A stretch of DNA of 64,000 bases from JAJDUF01 sp965214295 (GCA_965214295.1 OZ243944.1:1302001-1366000), one strand, 5' to 3'; shown: positions 1 through 7,902, numbered from the stretch's first letter. Notes: a model not told the origin generated them from the letters alone. Numbers and translations: made by a program.

Positions 1-2
1 CC

Positions 3-589
3 CCGTCTTTCGACTCGCTCATCCCACGGATCAACGCTGGCCTCGACGGGGCGGTGCTGGTGGCCCACAACGCACCCTTCGACTTGGGCTTTTTGCGTGC
101 GGAATACCGCCGCGCGGGAGGCGGTTTCCGGCCCTGCCGGTCCTCGATACGCTGGCCTTGGCGCGCGGTTGCTTCCGGTTTCCGGGCAACAGCCTGGCCG
201 AGGTGGCCCGGCAGCTAGGGGTGTCGAGGAAGGGTCTGCATCGGGCGAAAGGCGACGTGTGGGCCACCTACCGGGTGCTGCAACACATGATCGAGGAGCT
301 GCGCGAGGTCGACTGCCGCACGCTGGGCGACTTCCTGGCCGCGCATCGCTCCCTGCCGCTCGACCGCGCCATCGAGTCGAGCGATCTGCCGGAGCCGCTG
401 GCGACTGCTGTGCGCGACGGGCGACCCATCGCTATGCGCTACGCCAAGCCGGGTGAGACCAATGAGCGGGTCGTCAGTCCGCTCTTGGTGGAGGGGCGGT
501 ACCTCGTCGCCTACTGCCACCTACGCGCTGACGAGCGCACCTTTCGCCTCGACCGCATCGTGGCTACCTGGTGGCCGGACGAGGGCTGA
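3..589 (+). CDS. DnaQ-like 3'-5' exonuclease with C-terminal WYL domain, 5'-truncated and frameshifted
   Basis: The gene runs off the left edge of the window. Bases 3-121 read in one frame as the end of an RNase T/DnaQ-type exonuclease (VLVAHNAPFDLGFL holds the conserved HN..FD motif). From about base 122 the homology continues one frame earlier (FPALPVLDTLALAR, then the GNSLAEVARQLGV motif III region), so one base appears to be missing near 117-128. The last ~70 residues (IAMRYAKPGETNERVVSPL ... FRLDRIVATW) look like a WYL ligand- or nucleic-acid-sensing domain. DnaQ exonucleases act on single-stranded 3' ends. The WYL fusion suggests a DNA-damage or defence role rather than polymerase proofreading, but that is inference. 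The frameshift may be a sequencing error. Confidence 0.6.
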   Translation, partial: VFRLAHPTDQRWPRRGGAGGPQRTLRLGLFACGIPPRGRRFPALPVLDTLALARGCFRFPGNSLAEVARQLGVSRKGLHRAKGDVWATYRVLQHMIEELREVDCRTLGDFLAAHRSLPLDRAIESSDLPEPLATAVRDGRPIAMRYAKPGETNERVVSPLLVEGRYLVAYCHLRADERTFRLDRIVATWWPDEG

Positions 590-645
590 TCGGCCGCAAC
601 TCCTGATGGACCATCACCGAGCGATGAAGCGGGGGAGTCTGCCGC

Positions 646-715
646 CCGTCATCGCGGGGGAAGCGGGAGTCCAGTGGCCGGGGGACGTGGATTGCGGCGG
701 AGGCCGCAATGACGG
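646..715. repeat. Paired REP-like hairpins (families B and A)
   Basis: A degenerate GTCATC...GGGAGTCCAG arm (646-673) is followed by a clear GGATTGCGGC-loop-GCCGCAATGACGG hairpin (689-715). It is the first of many copies in this window. It lies in a 291-base gap between the exonuclease fragment and the next gene, in which no other gene is visible. Confidence 0.7.
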
Positions 716-880
716 GCAGGGAAGGCGAGGGAGAGTGTTGGGGTGAGCGCAAGCATGGTATTGTTGCGCCACTACATTAATTCCTGGCAGCGCGCTGTGC
801 CGGAGTGTGTAGAAGCCGGAGCATCAATACGCCGCTGCGGCGACCCGGAATGCTACTTAACTACCTAGAGAGGAGAAGCC

Positions 881-1984
881 ATGACCAGCCAGACGGCGCT
901 CATCGGTCAGCCGGTAGAGGAGCTGGACACGCCGGCCCTGTTGGTGGACCTGGACACTATGGAGGCCAATATCCGCCATATGGCCGACTATATGAGCCGG
1001 CATGGCGTACACTGGCGGCCGCATACCAAGGGCGTCAAGGTGCCCGCCATTGCCAGGCAGGAACTAGCGGCCGGGGCGTTCGGCGTGACTTGCGCCAAGC
1101 TGGGCGATGCGGAGTCGATGGCCGCCGCCGGGGTGGACAATATCCTTATCGCTAATCAGGTGGTGGGGAGGCGCAAGATCGAGCGTTTGGTTGCGCTCGT
1201 GCAACGCGGCACGACGGTTCTGGTGGCGGTAGAAAGTCTGGGCAACGCGCTGGCGCTCGACTCCGCAGCCACGGCCGGCGGGGTGAGCCTCAACGTCCTG
1301 GTCGAGGTGAACGTCGGCATGGACCGCTGCGGTCTTCCTCCCCATGAGCCGGCGGTGGCCTTTGCTCGCCGGATGCACGAGCTACCGGGCCTCGCGTTGC
1401 GGGGAGTGATGGCTTGGGAGGGGCATACCGGGCGGATCGAGGACCCGGAGGAGAAAAAACGCGGGATCGAGTACGCGGTCGGCCTGCTCGTTGCGACGGC
1501 CGAACAGTGCCGCGCAGCGGGGCTGCCGTGCGAGATCGTGAGCTGTGGTGGCACGCTCACCTACCACCACACGGCCACGCTCCCCGGCGTCACCGAGGTA
1601 CAGGCCGGCGGGGGAATCTTCTGCGACATGCAATACCGGAGCCGCGGTGTGGATCACCCCATCGCACTCAGTCTGCTGGCAACGGTCGTCAGTCGTCCGA
1701 CCCCGCAGCGCATCATCGTGGACAGCGGCTTCAAAGCCTTTGGGCAGCCGGTGGTGAATCCCCACCCCCGCGACATCGAAAACGTCGCGAGTCTCAGCCT
1801 GTCGGCGGAGCACGGCAAGATCGAGCTGGATACGCCGAACGACTCCGTGCAGGTAGGGGACAAAATCGTGATCTACGCCGGCTATGGGGATATGACCGTC
1901 TTCCTGCACGACGAGATGTACGGCATCCGCAACGGCCTGGTGGAGACGGTCTGGCCGGTATTCCCGCGCAGCAACTTCCGGTAG
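881..1984 (+). CDS. D-threonine aldolase / D-serine dehydratase (DSD1)-like PLP enzyme
   Basis: A 367-residue fold-type III (alanine-racemase-like) PLP protein. ELDTPALLVDLDTMEANI opens the barrel, and Lys50 in RPHTKGVK is the expected Schiff-base lysine. The C-terminal beta domain carries GYGDMTVFLHDE (residues 334-345), where the family places its metal ligands. By eye the usual His is Tyr335, while Asp337 matches the aldolase-type Asp, so metal use is uncertain. Family members cleave D-threonine-like beta-hydroxy amino acids or deaminate D-serine, and the substrate cannot be decided here. The start is well supported by AGAGGAG eight bases upstream. It stands alone, convergent with nth. Confidence 0.8.
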   Translation: MTSQTALIGQPVEELDTPALLVDLDTMEANIRHMADYMSRHGVHWRPHTKGVKVPAIARQELAAGAFGVTCAKLGDAESMAAAGVDNILIANQVVGRRKIERLVALVQRGTTVLVAVESLGNALALDSAATAGGVSLNVLVEVNVGMDRCGLPPHEPAVAFARRMHELPGLALRGVMAWEGHTGRIEDPEEKKRGIEYAVGLLVATAEQCRAAGLPCEIVSCGGTLTYHHTATLPGVTEVQAGGGIFCDMQYRSRGVDHPIALSLLATVVSRPTPQRIIVDSGFKAFGQPVVNPHPRDIENVASLSLSAEHGKIELDTPNDSVQVGDKIVIYAGYGDMTVFLHDEMYGIRNGLVETVWPVFPRSNFR

Positions 1985-2015
1985 GCCCTGTTGACAGTGG
2001 TGGCCCCCACCCTAA

Positions 2016-2041
2016 CCCTCCCCCGTCCCGACAGGGGAGGG
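2016..2041. repeat. CCCTCCCCC...GGGGAGGG hairpin repeat (family D)
   Basis: An inverted repeat in the convergent gap between the D-threonine-aldolase-like gene and nth. It may double as a bidirectional terminator, but there is no T-run. Similar elements lie near 2830-2880, 6157, 16506, 18181, 20688 and 28060. Confidence 0.55.
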
Positions 2042-2096
2042 AATTACAGCCCCCTGCCACAGTAGGGGGACTCTAGGGGGCCGTCACTAGACAGCG

Positions 2097-2777
2097 TTAG
2101 ACAGCGTTCGTGACGCCGACGCGGGGGCACAAGTCGGCGACCGGGCAATCGCTACAGCGCGGTCGCCGAGCAGTGCAGGCGGCGCGCCCGTGGGCAATGA
2201 GTAGGTCGGTCCAGGCGATTCGCGCCGCCGCCGGAACGACGGTGAGGAGGTCGCGCTCGACGCGGAGAGGATTACGGTGGTCGGTCAGGCCGAGGCGGCG
2301 ACTGAGCCGCATGCAATGCGTATCCACGACAATGCCTGGTGCTAAACCGAAGCCGTGTCCCAGCACGACGAGGGCCGTCTTGCGGCCGACACCGGGGAGG
2401 GCGGTCAGTGCCGATAAATCCGCCGGTACTTCCCCAGCGTGCTCTGCCACCAACTGCCGGCACGTCCCCTGGATGTAGCGGGCCTTGACGCGGAAGAGGC
2501 CGAGGGTACGCAGGTAGTACTCGATCTGCTCCGGCGGCGCCGCCGCGAGGTCCTGGGGGGAGGGAAACTGCGCGAACAGGGCCGGCGTGACGCGGTTCAC
2601 CTGCTCGTCGGTTTGCTGGGCAGACAAGATCGTGGCGATCAAGAGCTGCCAGTGGGCGCAATGGTCAAGCGTGACAGTGGCGTCAGGATAGGTTTGGCGT
2701 AGCCGAGCGAGGAGCTTGACGACCCGCTGGTCCGGGGCAAGGCTTTCGGCGGCGGCAGTGGTGTCGGTCACGTTCAC
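2097..2777 (-). CDS. nth: Endonuclease III (DNA glycosylase/AP lyase)
   Basis: A base-excision-repair enzyme that removes oxidised pyrimidines and nicks the abasic site. The 226-residue protein has the helix-hairpin-helix LPGVGRKTA (127-135) with catalytic Lys133, catalytic Asp152 in VVDTHCMR, and a C-terminal [4Fe-4S] ligand set Cys201-x6-Cys208-x2-Cys211-x5-Cys217. All hallmark residues are present and the length is normal. It is a single-gene unit reading away from comEA. The upstream gap (2778-2979) holds a family-D repeat and the AT-rich comEA promoter. Confidence 0.95.
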   Translation of the reverse strand: MNVTDTTAAAESLAPDQRVVKLLARLRQTYPDATVTLDHCAHWQLLIATILSAQQTDEQVNRVTPALFAQFPSPQDLAAAPPEQIEYYLRTLGLFRVKARYIQGTCRQLVAEHAGEVPADLSALTALPGVGRKTALVVLGHGFGLAPGIVVDTHCMRLSRRLGLTDHRNPLRVERDLLTVVPAAARIAWTDLLIAHGRAACTARRPRCSDCPVADLCPRVGVTNAV

Positions 2778-2966
2778 CTATGGTGACAGAAGTGAAGGCG
2801 GAAGCCTAACCGGGCCGGTATTGGAGCTACCCCCCGTCCCCTTCCCTCCAGGGAAAGGGAGTCCGCTTAGGGAGGGAGGGGAGGTGGTGTGGCTCTCTCT
2901 TGCCCTCCAGCGCAGCCCCGAACAGCCGAATTGAAGCCATGCCAATGTAGTATATTGCACATTATT

Positions 2967-2972
2967 TATAAC
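2967..2972 (+). promoter_or_regulatory. Candidate -10 element (TATAAC) of a leaderless comEA transcript
   Basis: TATAAC sits in a conspicuously AT-rich stretch (about 2945-2975) in otherwise GC-rich DNA and ends 7 bases before the comEA ATG at 2980. No Shine-Dalgarno sequence precedes that ATG, so transcription would start at or next to the start codon. No convincing -35 was seen. Comparable spacing occurs at 40115, 50316 and 52835. Confidence 0.45.
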
Positions 2973-2979
2973 ATGCGCT

Positions 2980-3651
2980 ATGATGATAGTAGCTATGTCC
3001 GATGAACACCTGGCGGCAGCGGTACCAGAGGGCGCGGCACCGACGACACGATGGCGCCTGGTGGCCGCCCTTGCGCTCGCGGCAATGTTTGCCTCCCTGC
3101 TGGTAGCGCTGGGCTGTCAGCGTCGTCAGGAGCCGGTTTTTGAGGTGCTGGCGGCGCCGGCTGAGGAGGCCAAGGTCTACGTCACCGGCGAGGTCGCGCA
3201 ACCGGGGGTCTACCCGATTGCGCCGGGTGATCGCGTAGTAGACGTGGTGGCGCGGGCGGGCGGTTTGAACCCCGAGGCCGATACCTTGCGGATCAATCTC
3301 GCCGTTCGCTTGCAAGACGAGATGCACGTCCATATCTCCACGCGCCCCGGCACGCCGGAGAACCGACAAGCGCGGCCACTAGCGTTGTCGTCGGCCGCCG
3401 CGCCGGGTAGCCCGGTCGCCGCCGGAGGGCCGCCAAGCGCCGCGCCGGCCGCAGCCGCACGTCGTGTCAATATCAACACGGCGCCAAGCGCCGAGCTGGA
3501 AGCCCTACCGGGGATCGGCGCCATCTCCGCCCGCAAGATCGTGGAGCACCGCACGCTTCACGGTCCCTACCGGACGCTCGATGACGTGCGTCAAGCCGGA
3601 GTGGGCGCGGCGCTGCTCCGGCGGGCCGCGCCACACCTCGCCTTCGAGTAG
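2980..3651 (+). CDS. comEA: ComEA-family helix-hairpin-helix DNA-binding protein
   Basis: A membrane-anchored DNA receptor of natural transformation. In the 223-residue protein a single transmembrane segment (about 25-45) is followed by an SLBB domain (about 64-117, VYVTGEVAQPGVYPIAPGD), a Pro/Ala-rich linker, and a C-terminal double helix-hairpin-helix (about 160-223, VNINTAPSAELEALPGIG) that binds double-stranded DNA without sequence specificity. The length and order are typical. No comEC or pilus gene is adjacent, so competence is suggested and not shown. Met codons at 2980, 2983 and 2995 are all possible starts. 2980 fits the leaderless promoter. Confidence 0.88.
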   Translation: MMIVAMSDEHLAAAVPEGAAPTTRWRLVAALALAAMFASLLVALGCQRRQEPVFEVLAAPAEEAKVYVTGEVAQPGVYPIAPGDRVVDVVARAGGLNPEADTLRINLAVRLQDEMHVHISTRPGTPENRQARPLALSSAAAPGSPVAAGGPPSAAPAAAARRVNINTAPSAELEALPGIGAISARKIVEHRTLHGPYRTLDDVRQAGVGAALLRRAAPHLAFE

Positions 3652-3754
3652 ATGGTGTAGCCCGTTGTGTCCGCAAGCGCGCAAGGGATATGGCTCGCTG
3701 AACCGGCCTCGTGCCAACGGCGCTTCCTGAGGCGCGGGGTAGGAGGGACACACC

Positions 3755-4453
3755 ATGACGACGCTCACCGCATTACGAGCCGATCTTCGCTTGGATCTCA
3801 ACGATCCGACCGGCGCTCAGGAGCGCTTTGCCGACGCCGACCTCGACCGCGCTATCGCGCGCGCGCTCACCGAGTTCTCGCAGGCGTTGCCCGCCGTGCA
3901 GGAGGCAACGCTGCGTACTACCGCGGATAGTCGCCGCATTGATCTCTCCGGTCTGATCGGCCTGTGGGACGTAGAGGCAGTGGAGTGGCCGGCGGGAGCA
4001 TACCCGCGCCGGTGGCGGCGCTTCGAGCTAGCGCCGGATAAGCAGAGCGTGACCTTGCTGGTCGCCGCACCGCCGTCGGCCGCAGATGATGTTTTGGTGC
4101 AGTGGACCAAAAGTCACACGCTGGACGGTCTCAATGGCGCCACGCGCACAACCGTGCCGGAAGAGTTCGACGCGCTCCTGCTGGTGGGCGCCTATGGGTT
4201 CGCGGCGTGGGCCTATTCGACTCCGGCGGCCGACAACTTCCGCTATCAAGACGGCGCGCAGTTCGCCCAAGTTGACGACAGCATGATTGCGCCCGAATGG
4301 CGGACGCGCGGCGAGCACGCGCTGACGACCTTCCGGTCGCGGCTCGCCGACTTGCAGCGCAGCCGGGTGGTGCAGGCGGCGTCCACCGTGGTGTGGAGCG
4401 AGCCACGGCCGGCGCCACGGTGGCCCCACACCGCTGCGGGTAGAGAGCCGTAG
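3755..4453 (+). CDS. Phage head-tail adaptor-like protein
   Basis: A 232-residue soluble protein with no signal peptide. The N-terminus (TLTALRADLRLDL ... RFADADLDRAIARALTEFS) has the layout of phage head-completion/adaptor proteins, in which an early helix pair with a D.ELD.AI-type motif recurs. It opens a block of four same-strand genes, each with its own Shine-Dalgarno (GGAGGG at about 3741 here). The call rests on resemblance from memory and on the neighbour with a KYNAHTH motif. The specific family is not assigned. Confidence 0.5.
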   Translation: MTTLTALRADLRLDLNDPTGAQERFADADLDRAIARALTEFSQALPAVQEATLRTTADSRRIDLSGLIGLWDVEAVEWPAGAYPRRWRRFELAPDKQSVTLLVAAPPSAADDVLVQWTKSHTLDGLNGATRTTVPEEFDALLLVGAYGFAAWAYSTPAADNFRYQDGAQFAQVDDSMIAPEWRTRGEHALTTFRSRLADLQRSRVVQAASTVVWSEPRPAPRWPHTAAGREP

Positions 4454-4525
4454 CGCGTAACGCAGCGTCCGCGTGGGGAGATGTCGAGGCTGGTGTGTAC
4501 CGGATGGTGACGGGAGTAGCGAGCG

Positions 4526-4924
4526 ATGCCGTTGGATAGTCGCAAAGTCGCACACATTGAATCCAATCGGGCGCGGATTAGGGCGGGACGCACCGAGACA
4601 GTGGTCTTCGTCAGCGGCACAGGACCGGTGACCTATCAGGCCATCACCGACTGCCTCTGGCAGGAATTTGGCCGAGTGCCGGCGGGCGTTGCCAGTCGCG
4701 CCGGTGCGGTCACTCGAAAACCGTGGGATGCCCTTCTGGAGCTACCCGGCAGCACCAGCTTCCCGACGCACCTGATCTTGATTGCGCGCACATCCACGGC
4801 TACGGCAGCGGCGGTGCAGCGGGCGGAGCGGTATCGGGTGCTCGATCGCATTCGGATCGGCGTAGGTGTAGGTGCGACGGGACCGGGCAATCGTTGGGAG
4901 GTCAAGCTGCGCCGCCTGAAGTGA
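4526..4924 (+). CDS. Hypothetical protein of the phage-like cassette
   Basis: A 132-residue protein that I do not recognise. It is an alpha/beta-looking soluble protein with a conserved-looking core (ITDCLWQEFGRVP, FPTHLILIARTS) and a basic C-terminus. It lies 72 bases after the adaptor-like gene. Its start context (GTAGCGAGCGATG) nearly matches that of the next gene, which suggests a shared origin. Position between an adaptor-like and a tail-like gene suggests a virion connector or neck component, by inference only. Confidence 0.45.
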   Translation: MPLDSRKVAHIESNRARIRAGRTETVVFVSGTGPVTYQAITDCLWQEFGRVPAGVASRAGAVTRKPWDALLELPGSTSFPTHLILIARTSTATAAAVQRAERYRVLDRIRIGVGVGATGPGNRWEVKLRRLK

Positions 4925-4973
4925 GGCCGGCAGCGGCGCGGACGGGCGCGGATTGGCAGTGAAGGAGCGAGCG

Positions 4974-5246
4974 ATGCCAGGAGCATTGCCGCTGGGTAGC
5001 GGCGACAGTAGCACGGAGCAAGAGCAGCTAGGACTAGGCTTTGGCGCCACCGATCGGGACTTGGCGGCGGAGCTGGACCGGCTGCGCGCTTACACGCTCA
5101 GTTTGGGAGAGATTCTGGAAGACCTGCGGGCGAAATACAACGCCCATACACACGTGGAGAACATAGAGGCTCGGTATACCCGGAATGCGGCTACGCAACC
5201 GCCGCCGGCCGGTACACAGAGCAGCGTGGCGGCAACCCCGGAGTAG
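4974..5246 (+). CDS. Small phage-tail-like protein with a KYNAHTH motif
   Basis: A 90-residue protein. ATG 4974 is chosen over upstream in-frame starts because AAGGAG lies 7 bases before it. A helical segment (AAELDRLRAYTLSLGEILEDL) leads into LRAKYNAHTH, a motif I know from phage baseplate and tail-fibre proteins, where His residues can bind metal. The C-terminal ~35 residues are Pro/Ala/Thr-rich. It is the strongest indication that this four-gene block derives from a phage or phage-tail-like particle. Confidence 0.5.
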   Translation: MPGALPLGSGDSSTEQEQLGLGFGATDRDLAAELDRLRAYTLSLGEILEDLRAKYNAHTHVENIEARYTRNAATQPPPAGTQSSVAATPE

Positions 5247-5276
5247 CGGGCGTCTGAGCGAGGGAGTACACACTGC

Positions 5277-5708
5277 ATGGCGACGATAGGCGTGGATTGT
5301 AACATTCGGCTGACCAGCATCAATGTCAATCTGGGTGAAGCGTTCGGCTTTTTCATCAAGCCGGATAGCTTTCGGACCTGGCTGCCGAAAGTGTGGTATA
5401 CCGGCACAAACGTCAAGATGCCCATTCCAACGTCGCCGCTGGCGGCTGGCAAGCGGGTTTTCGAGTTCGTCGTCCTCTGCCGCGGGGGCCTGGTGGACGT
5501 GAACGGCGTGCCCGTCACGTACTCCGCTACCGACTACCACGACATGATCAGAGCCTATGCGGCCCGCGTCAACGAATCCATGACCATCGACGACCCCGAG
5601 GGCGACTCCTACACCGTAGCCATCGAGGAGATGGAGGATCGCTGGAGTCCGCTGGGCGGTCAGTTCCTGCTGGAGTGGGAGACCCGCATCGTCGCCGTGG
5701 AGCAGTAG
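5277..5708 (+). CDS. Hypothetical structural protein of the phage-like cassette
   Basis: A 143-residue, beta-rich soluble protein that I do not recognise by family. It contains GEAFGFFIKPDSFRTWLP and a segment (YSATDYHDMIRAYAARV) consistent with a minor tail or tail-tube type protein. It closes the four-gene block. Immediately downstream comes the cobalamin riboswitch, so no further phage genes (terminase, capsid, tape measure, integrase) follow. The block is therefore an isolated fragment or a minimal module. Confidence 0.45.
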   Translation: MATIGVDCNIRLTSINVNLGEAFGFFIKPDSFRTWLPKVWYTGTNVKMPIPTSPLAAGKRVFEFVVLCRGGLVDVNGVPVTYSATDYHDMIRAYAARVNESMTIDDPEGDSYTVAIEEMEDRWSPLGGQFLLEWETRIVAVEQ

Positions 5709-5765
5709 ACCGTCCCCTGCCCCGCTCGCCTAGCCGGCCGCCCGCCGATGCGGTATCCTGTGGGG

Positions 5766-5940
5766 TGCTGCACGTTTCACTGCTCCAGCTGCCTGGAGGG
5801 GCCCTCCGTCGCAGCGCGAAGGGCATACGGGGGAAGTCCGGTGCAAGACCGGCGCTGTCCCGCAACTGTGAGGCGCGAGTGCCGACAGCCCACCGGAGGG
5901 CCGTCGAGCGTTGCGCCAAGCCAGATTACCCGTCTCCGGG
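5766..5940 (+). promoter_or_regulatory. Cobalamin (adenosylcobalamin) riboswitch
   Basis: The conserved core is clear: GCGAAGGGCATACGGGGGAA (5816-5835) with its GGGGGAAGTCCGGTGCAA continuation, CGCTGTCCCGCAACTGTGA, GTGCCGACAGCCCACCGG, and a B12-box-like GCCAAGCCAGATTACCC (about 5916-5931). A -10-like TATCCT lies at 5754-5759. Such RNAs reduce expression of cobalamin uptake or synthesis genes when corrinoid is plentiful. The downstream genes encode a binding protein, permease and ATPase of the matching transporter type. The exact 5' boundary is approximate. Confidence 0.9.
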
Positions 5941-5971
5941 TTGTGCCAGACCTTCGAGAGAAAGGAGACGG
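5930..5971 (+). promoter_or_regulatory. Shine-Dalgarno-sequestering stem of the riboswitch
   Basis: CCGTCTCC (5930-5937), at the 3' edge of the aptamer, is perfectly complementary to GGAGACGG (5964-5971). The latter contains most of the AAAGGAG Shine-Dalgarno for the short ORF at 5979. The 8-bp stem would mask that site in one riboswitch state, which is a translational switch. A second perfect 7-bp hairpin (GAGAGGG-GCT-CCCTCTC, 5995-6011) lies just inside the short ORF. Confidence 0.6.
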
Positions 5972-5978
5972 CATCCCC

Positions 5979-6032
5979 ATGATGAAGCTCCGTCGAGAGG
6001 GGCTCCCTCTCTCCGCATGCCCGCCGCAGTGA
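5979..6032 (+). CDS. 17-residue ORF directly under riboswitch control
   Basis: ATG-ATG-AAG... encodes MMKLRREGLPLSACPPQ and ends in TGA. It has the best Shine-Dalgarno of the region (AAAGGAG, 5961-5967), and that site is the one paired by the riboswitch stem. It may be a regulatory leader peptide whose translation opens or closes downstream structure. It may instead be the remains of a longer gene, since its Shine-Dalgarno is too well placed to be chance. No similarity to a known protein is claimed. Confidence 0.45.
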   Translation: MMKLRREGLPLSACPPQ

Positions 6033-6156
6033 GTCCGTACTAGTGGGCGGATTCACTACCCACCAATACTAGGCCGCACCGCTGGCTCTTGGCGCCGGTA
6101 CTGCTAACCGGCGCCACTCGGTCGCGGCCTAGCTTGATCTCACGCCTCACCCCCGC

Positions 6157-6182
6157 CCCCTCTCCACCATGTAGAGAGGGGG
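6157..6182. repeat. CCCCTCTC...GAGAGGGG hairpin repeat (family D)
   Basis: An inverted repeat with arms CCCCTCTC and GAGAGGGG around ACCATGTA. It lies between the riboswitch ORF and the binding-protein gene. The rest of 6033-6282 shows no gene. In this position it could act on the leader transcript. Confidence 0.55.
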
Positions 6183-6282
6183 AATGGCGAATGAGGCGAC
6201 GGGCATGACGGGCGGCCTGTGTGTAGACACCCCCGCTGCGTATCGACGAACGATCACAAAACTGGTAAGGAGAGCACAGCGA

Positions 6283-7902
6283 ATGAACCGGCGCTTCCGT
6301 CACCTCGTAGCTATCGTTTCGACGCTGGGGGCACTGGTGCTGGCGTTCATGGCAACGCTGCTACTGGCGCAGTCGGCGCCGGATTGGCCGGTCGCCGCCG
6401 GTCGCTTCTATACCCAAGCTAGCGGCGTCCCCGATCCACAGCTGGGCTTCGCCATCACCAACGGCGACGACGTGTCGTTCTGGGACGAATACCGGCGCTG
6501 GGGCGGCCCCGCCGCGCTCGGCTACCCCATCACCAACCGTTTTCGGCAAGACGGTTTCTGGGCACAGGCTACCGAGAAGCTCCTGCTGCAGTGGAATCCC
6601 CAGGCCAAGCGCGTGGACTTTGTCAACGTCATGGACCGGCTCTCGGACGAGGGCTACGACACGTTCCTGTTCCTAGCGCGGCAAATCCCTAAGCCCGACG
6701 CCTGGCCGGAAGAGGCCGGTCTGACCGAGTGGGAAATCGTCCAGAATCGGCTCAACGTCCTGGCGGACAACCTGGACATCAGCGCGGCGTACTGGGCGGG
6801 ACAGCCCAGCGCCTTGGTGTCGTTCGGCCTGCCGACGAGTCGCGTGGTGGACCAGGGTACTGTGGTGGCCTTGCGTACCCAGCGGGCAGTCCTGCAGCTA
6901 TGGAAAGTCACGACCCCTTGGGCGCAGAAGGGCGAAGTGACCGTCAATTGGGGCAGCCAGCTGGCGCGTGAAGCCGGCGCTATCCCCGGCTACGCCGCGC
7001 AGCCGTTGGACGACCAGGCCGCCCTCCGGCCTGTCGATGCTCCGGTCATGGTGGCTGCCGGCACGTTCCCGCGGACCGTCGTGGATGCGTCGGGCCAAGC
7101 GCATTACATTAGGGAGCGGCCGCAGCGGATCGTCTCGCTGATGCTGGGTACCGACGAGATTCTGCTCTCGCTGGTGTCCCCCGAACGTATTGCGGCGGTC
7201 ACGTACTTGGCCGCGAACTCGATCTGGAGCAACGTCGTTGGGCAGGCGCAGGGGGTGACGACGGTCGGCGCGGACCCCGAGCAGATCGCTGCGCTCCAGC
7301 CCGATCTCGTATTTGCTGCGACCTATACGAATCCGGACAGCGTCAAGCTGCTCAAGGACCTCGGCTATCGCGTGATTACCATGCAGCTCTTCGACTCGGT
7401 GGATCGGATCAAGGACAATATCCGGTTTGTCGCCCGGGTGGTAGGCGAAGAGACGCGGGGCGAGGCGCTGGTCGCGCAGATGGAAGCACGCCTACAGGAG
7501 GTCGAGGCGGCCGTGGCGCAAGCTACCAGCAAGCCGCGGGTCCTGTTCTACAGCTCGTTCGGCACCACTGCGGGCGTCGGCTCTACCGGGTCCGACATCA
7601 TCGAGCGGGCCGGCGGGATCAACGTGGCGGCAGAGGCCGGGATTGGGCCGTTCGGCAGTATCTCGTTGGAGAAGGTCGTCGAGCTTAATCCCGATGTCAT
7701 CATCATGGACGAATACAGCTCCGACAACCGGCCGCGGTGGCGGGAGGAGTTCGTCGGCCATCCGGCGCTCGCCACGGTCAACGCGGTGAAGAACAAGCAG
7801 ACCTACGTCATCCCGGCCAAGCACATGACGGCCGTGTCACAGTTCATCGCCGAGGCCGTCTACGACATGGCACAAGTGTTGCACCCCGACCTGGTGCGGT
7901 AG
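6283..7902 (+). CDS. Corrinoid/iron-chelate ABC transporter binding protein with N-terminal accessory domain
   Basis: A 539-residue exported protein. The start at 6283 follows AAGGAGA (6267-6273) and gives a clean signal peptide (residues 1-30). Residues about 45-240 hold a domain with FWDEYRRWGGPAALGYPIT, which I associate with secreted Chloroflexota proteins. Residues about 262-539 form a BtuF/FecB-type periplasmic binding domain (RPQRIVSLMLGTDEILLSL, GADPEQIAALQPDLV, VLFYSSFGTTAGVGSTGSDI). The two-lobe helical-backbone fold binds vitamin B12 or ferric chelates. Downstream permease and ATPase genes and the riboswitch favour cobalamin. The accessory domain is unusual for this family and may dock to the cell surface or wall. 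Confidence 0.85.
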   Translation: MNRRFRHLVAIVSTLGALVLAFMATLLLAQSAPDWPVAAGRFYTQASGVPDPQLGFAITNGDDVSFWDEYRRWGGPAALGYPITNRFRQDGFWAQATEKLLLQWNPQAKRVDFVNVMDRLSDEGYDTFLFLARQIPKPDAWPEEAGLTEWEIVQNRLNVLADNLDISAAYWAGQPSALVSFGLPTSRVVDQGTVVALRTQRAVLQLWKVTTPWAQKGEVTVNWGSQLAREAGAIPGYAAQPLDDQAALRPVDAPVMVAAGTFPRTVVDASGQAHYIRERPQRIVSLMLGTDEILLSLVSPERIAAVTYLAANSIWSNVVGQAQGVTTVGADPEQIAALQPDLVFAATYTNPDSVKLLKDLGYRVITMQLFDSVDRIKDNIRFVARVVGEETRGEALVAQMEARLQEVEAAVAQATSKPRVLFYSSFGTTAGVGSTGSDIIERAGGINVAAEAGIGPFGSISLEKVVELNPDVIIMDEYSSDNRPRWREEFVGHPALATVNAVKNKQTYVIPAKHMTAVSQFIAEAVYDMAQVLHPDLVR

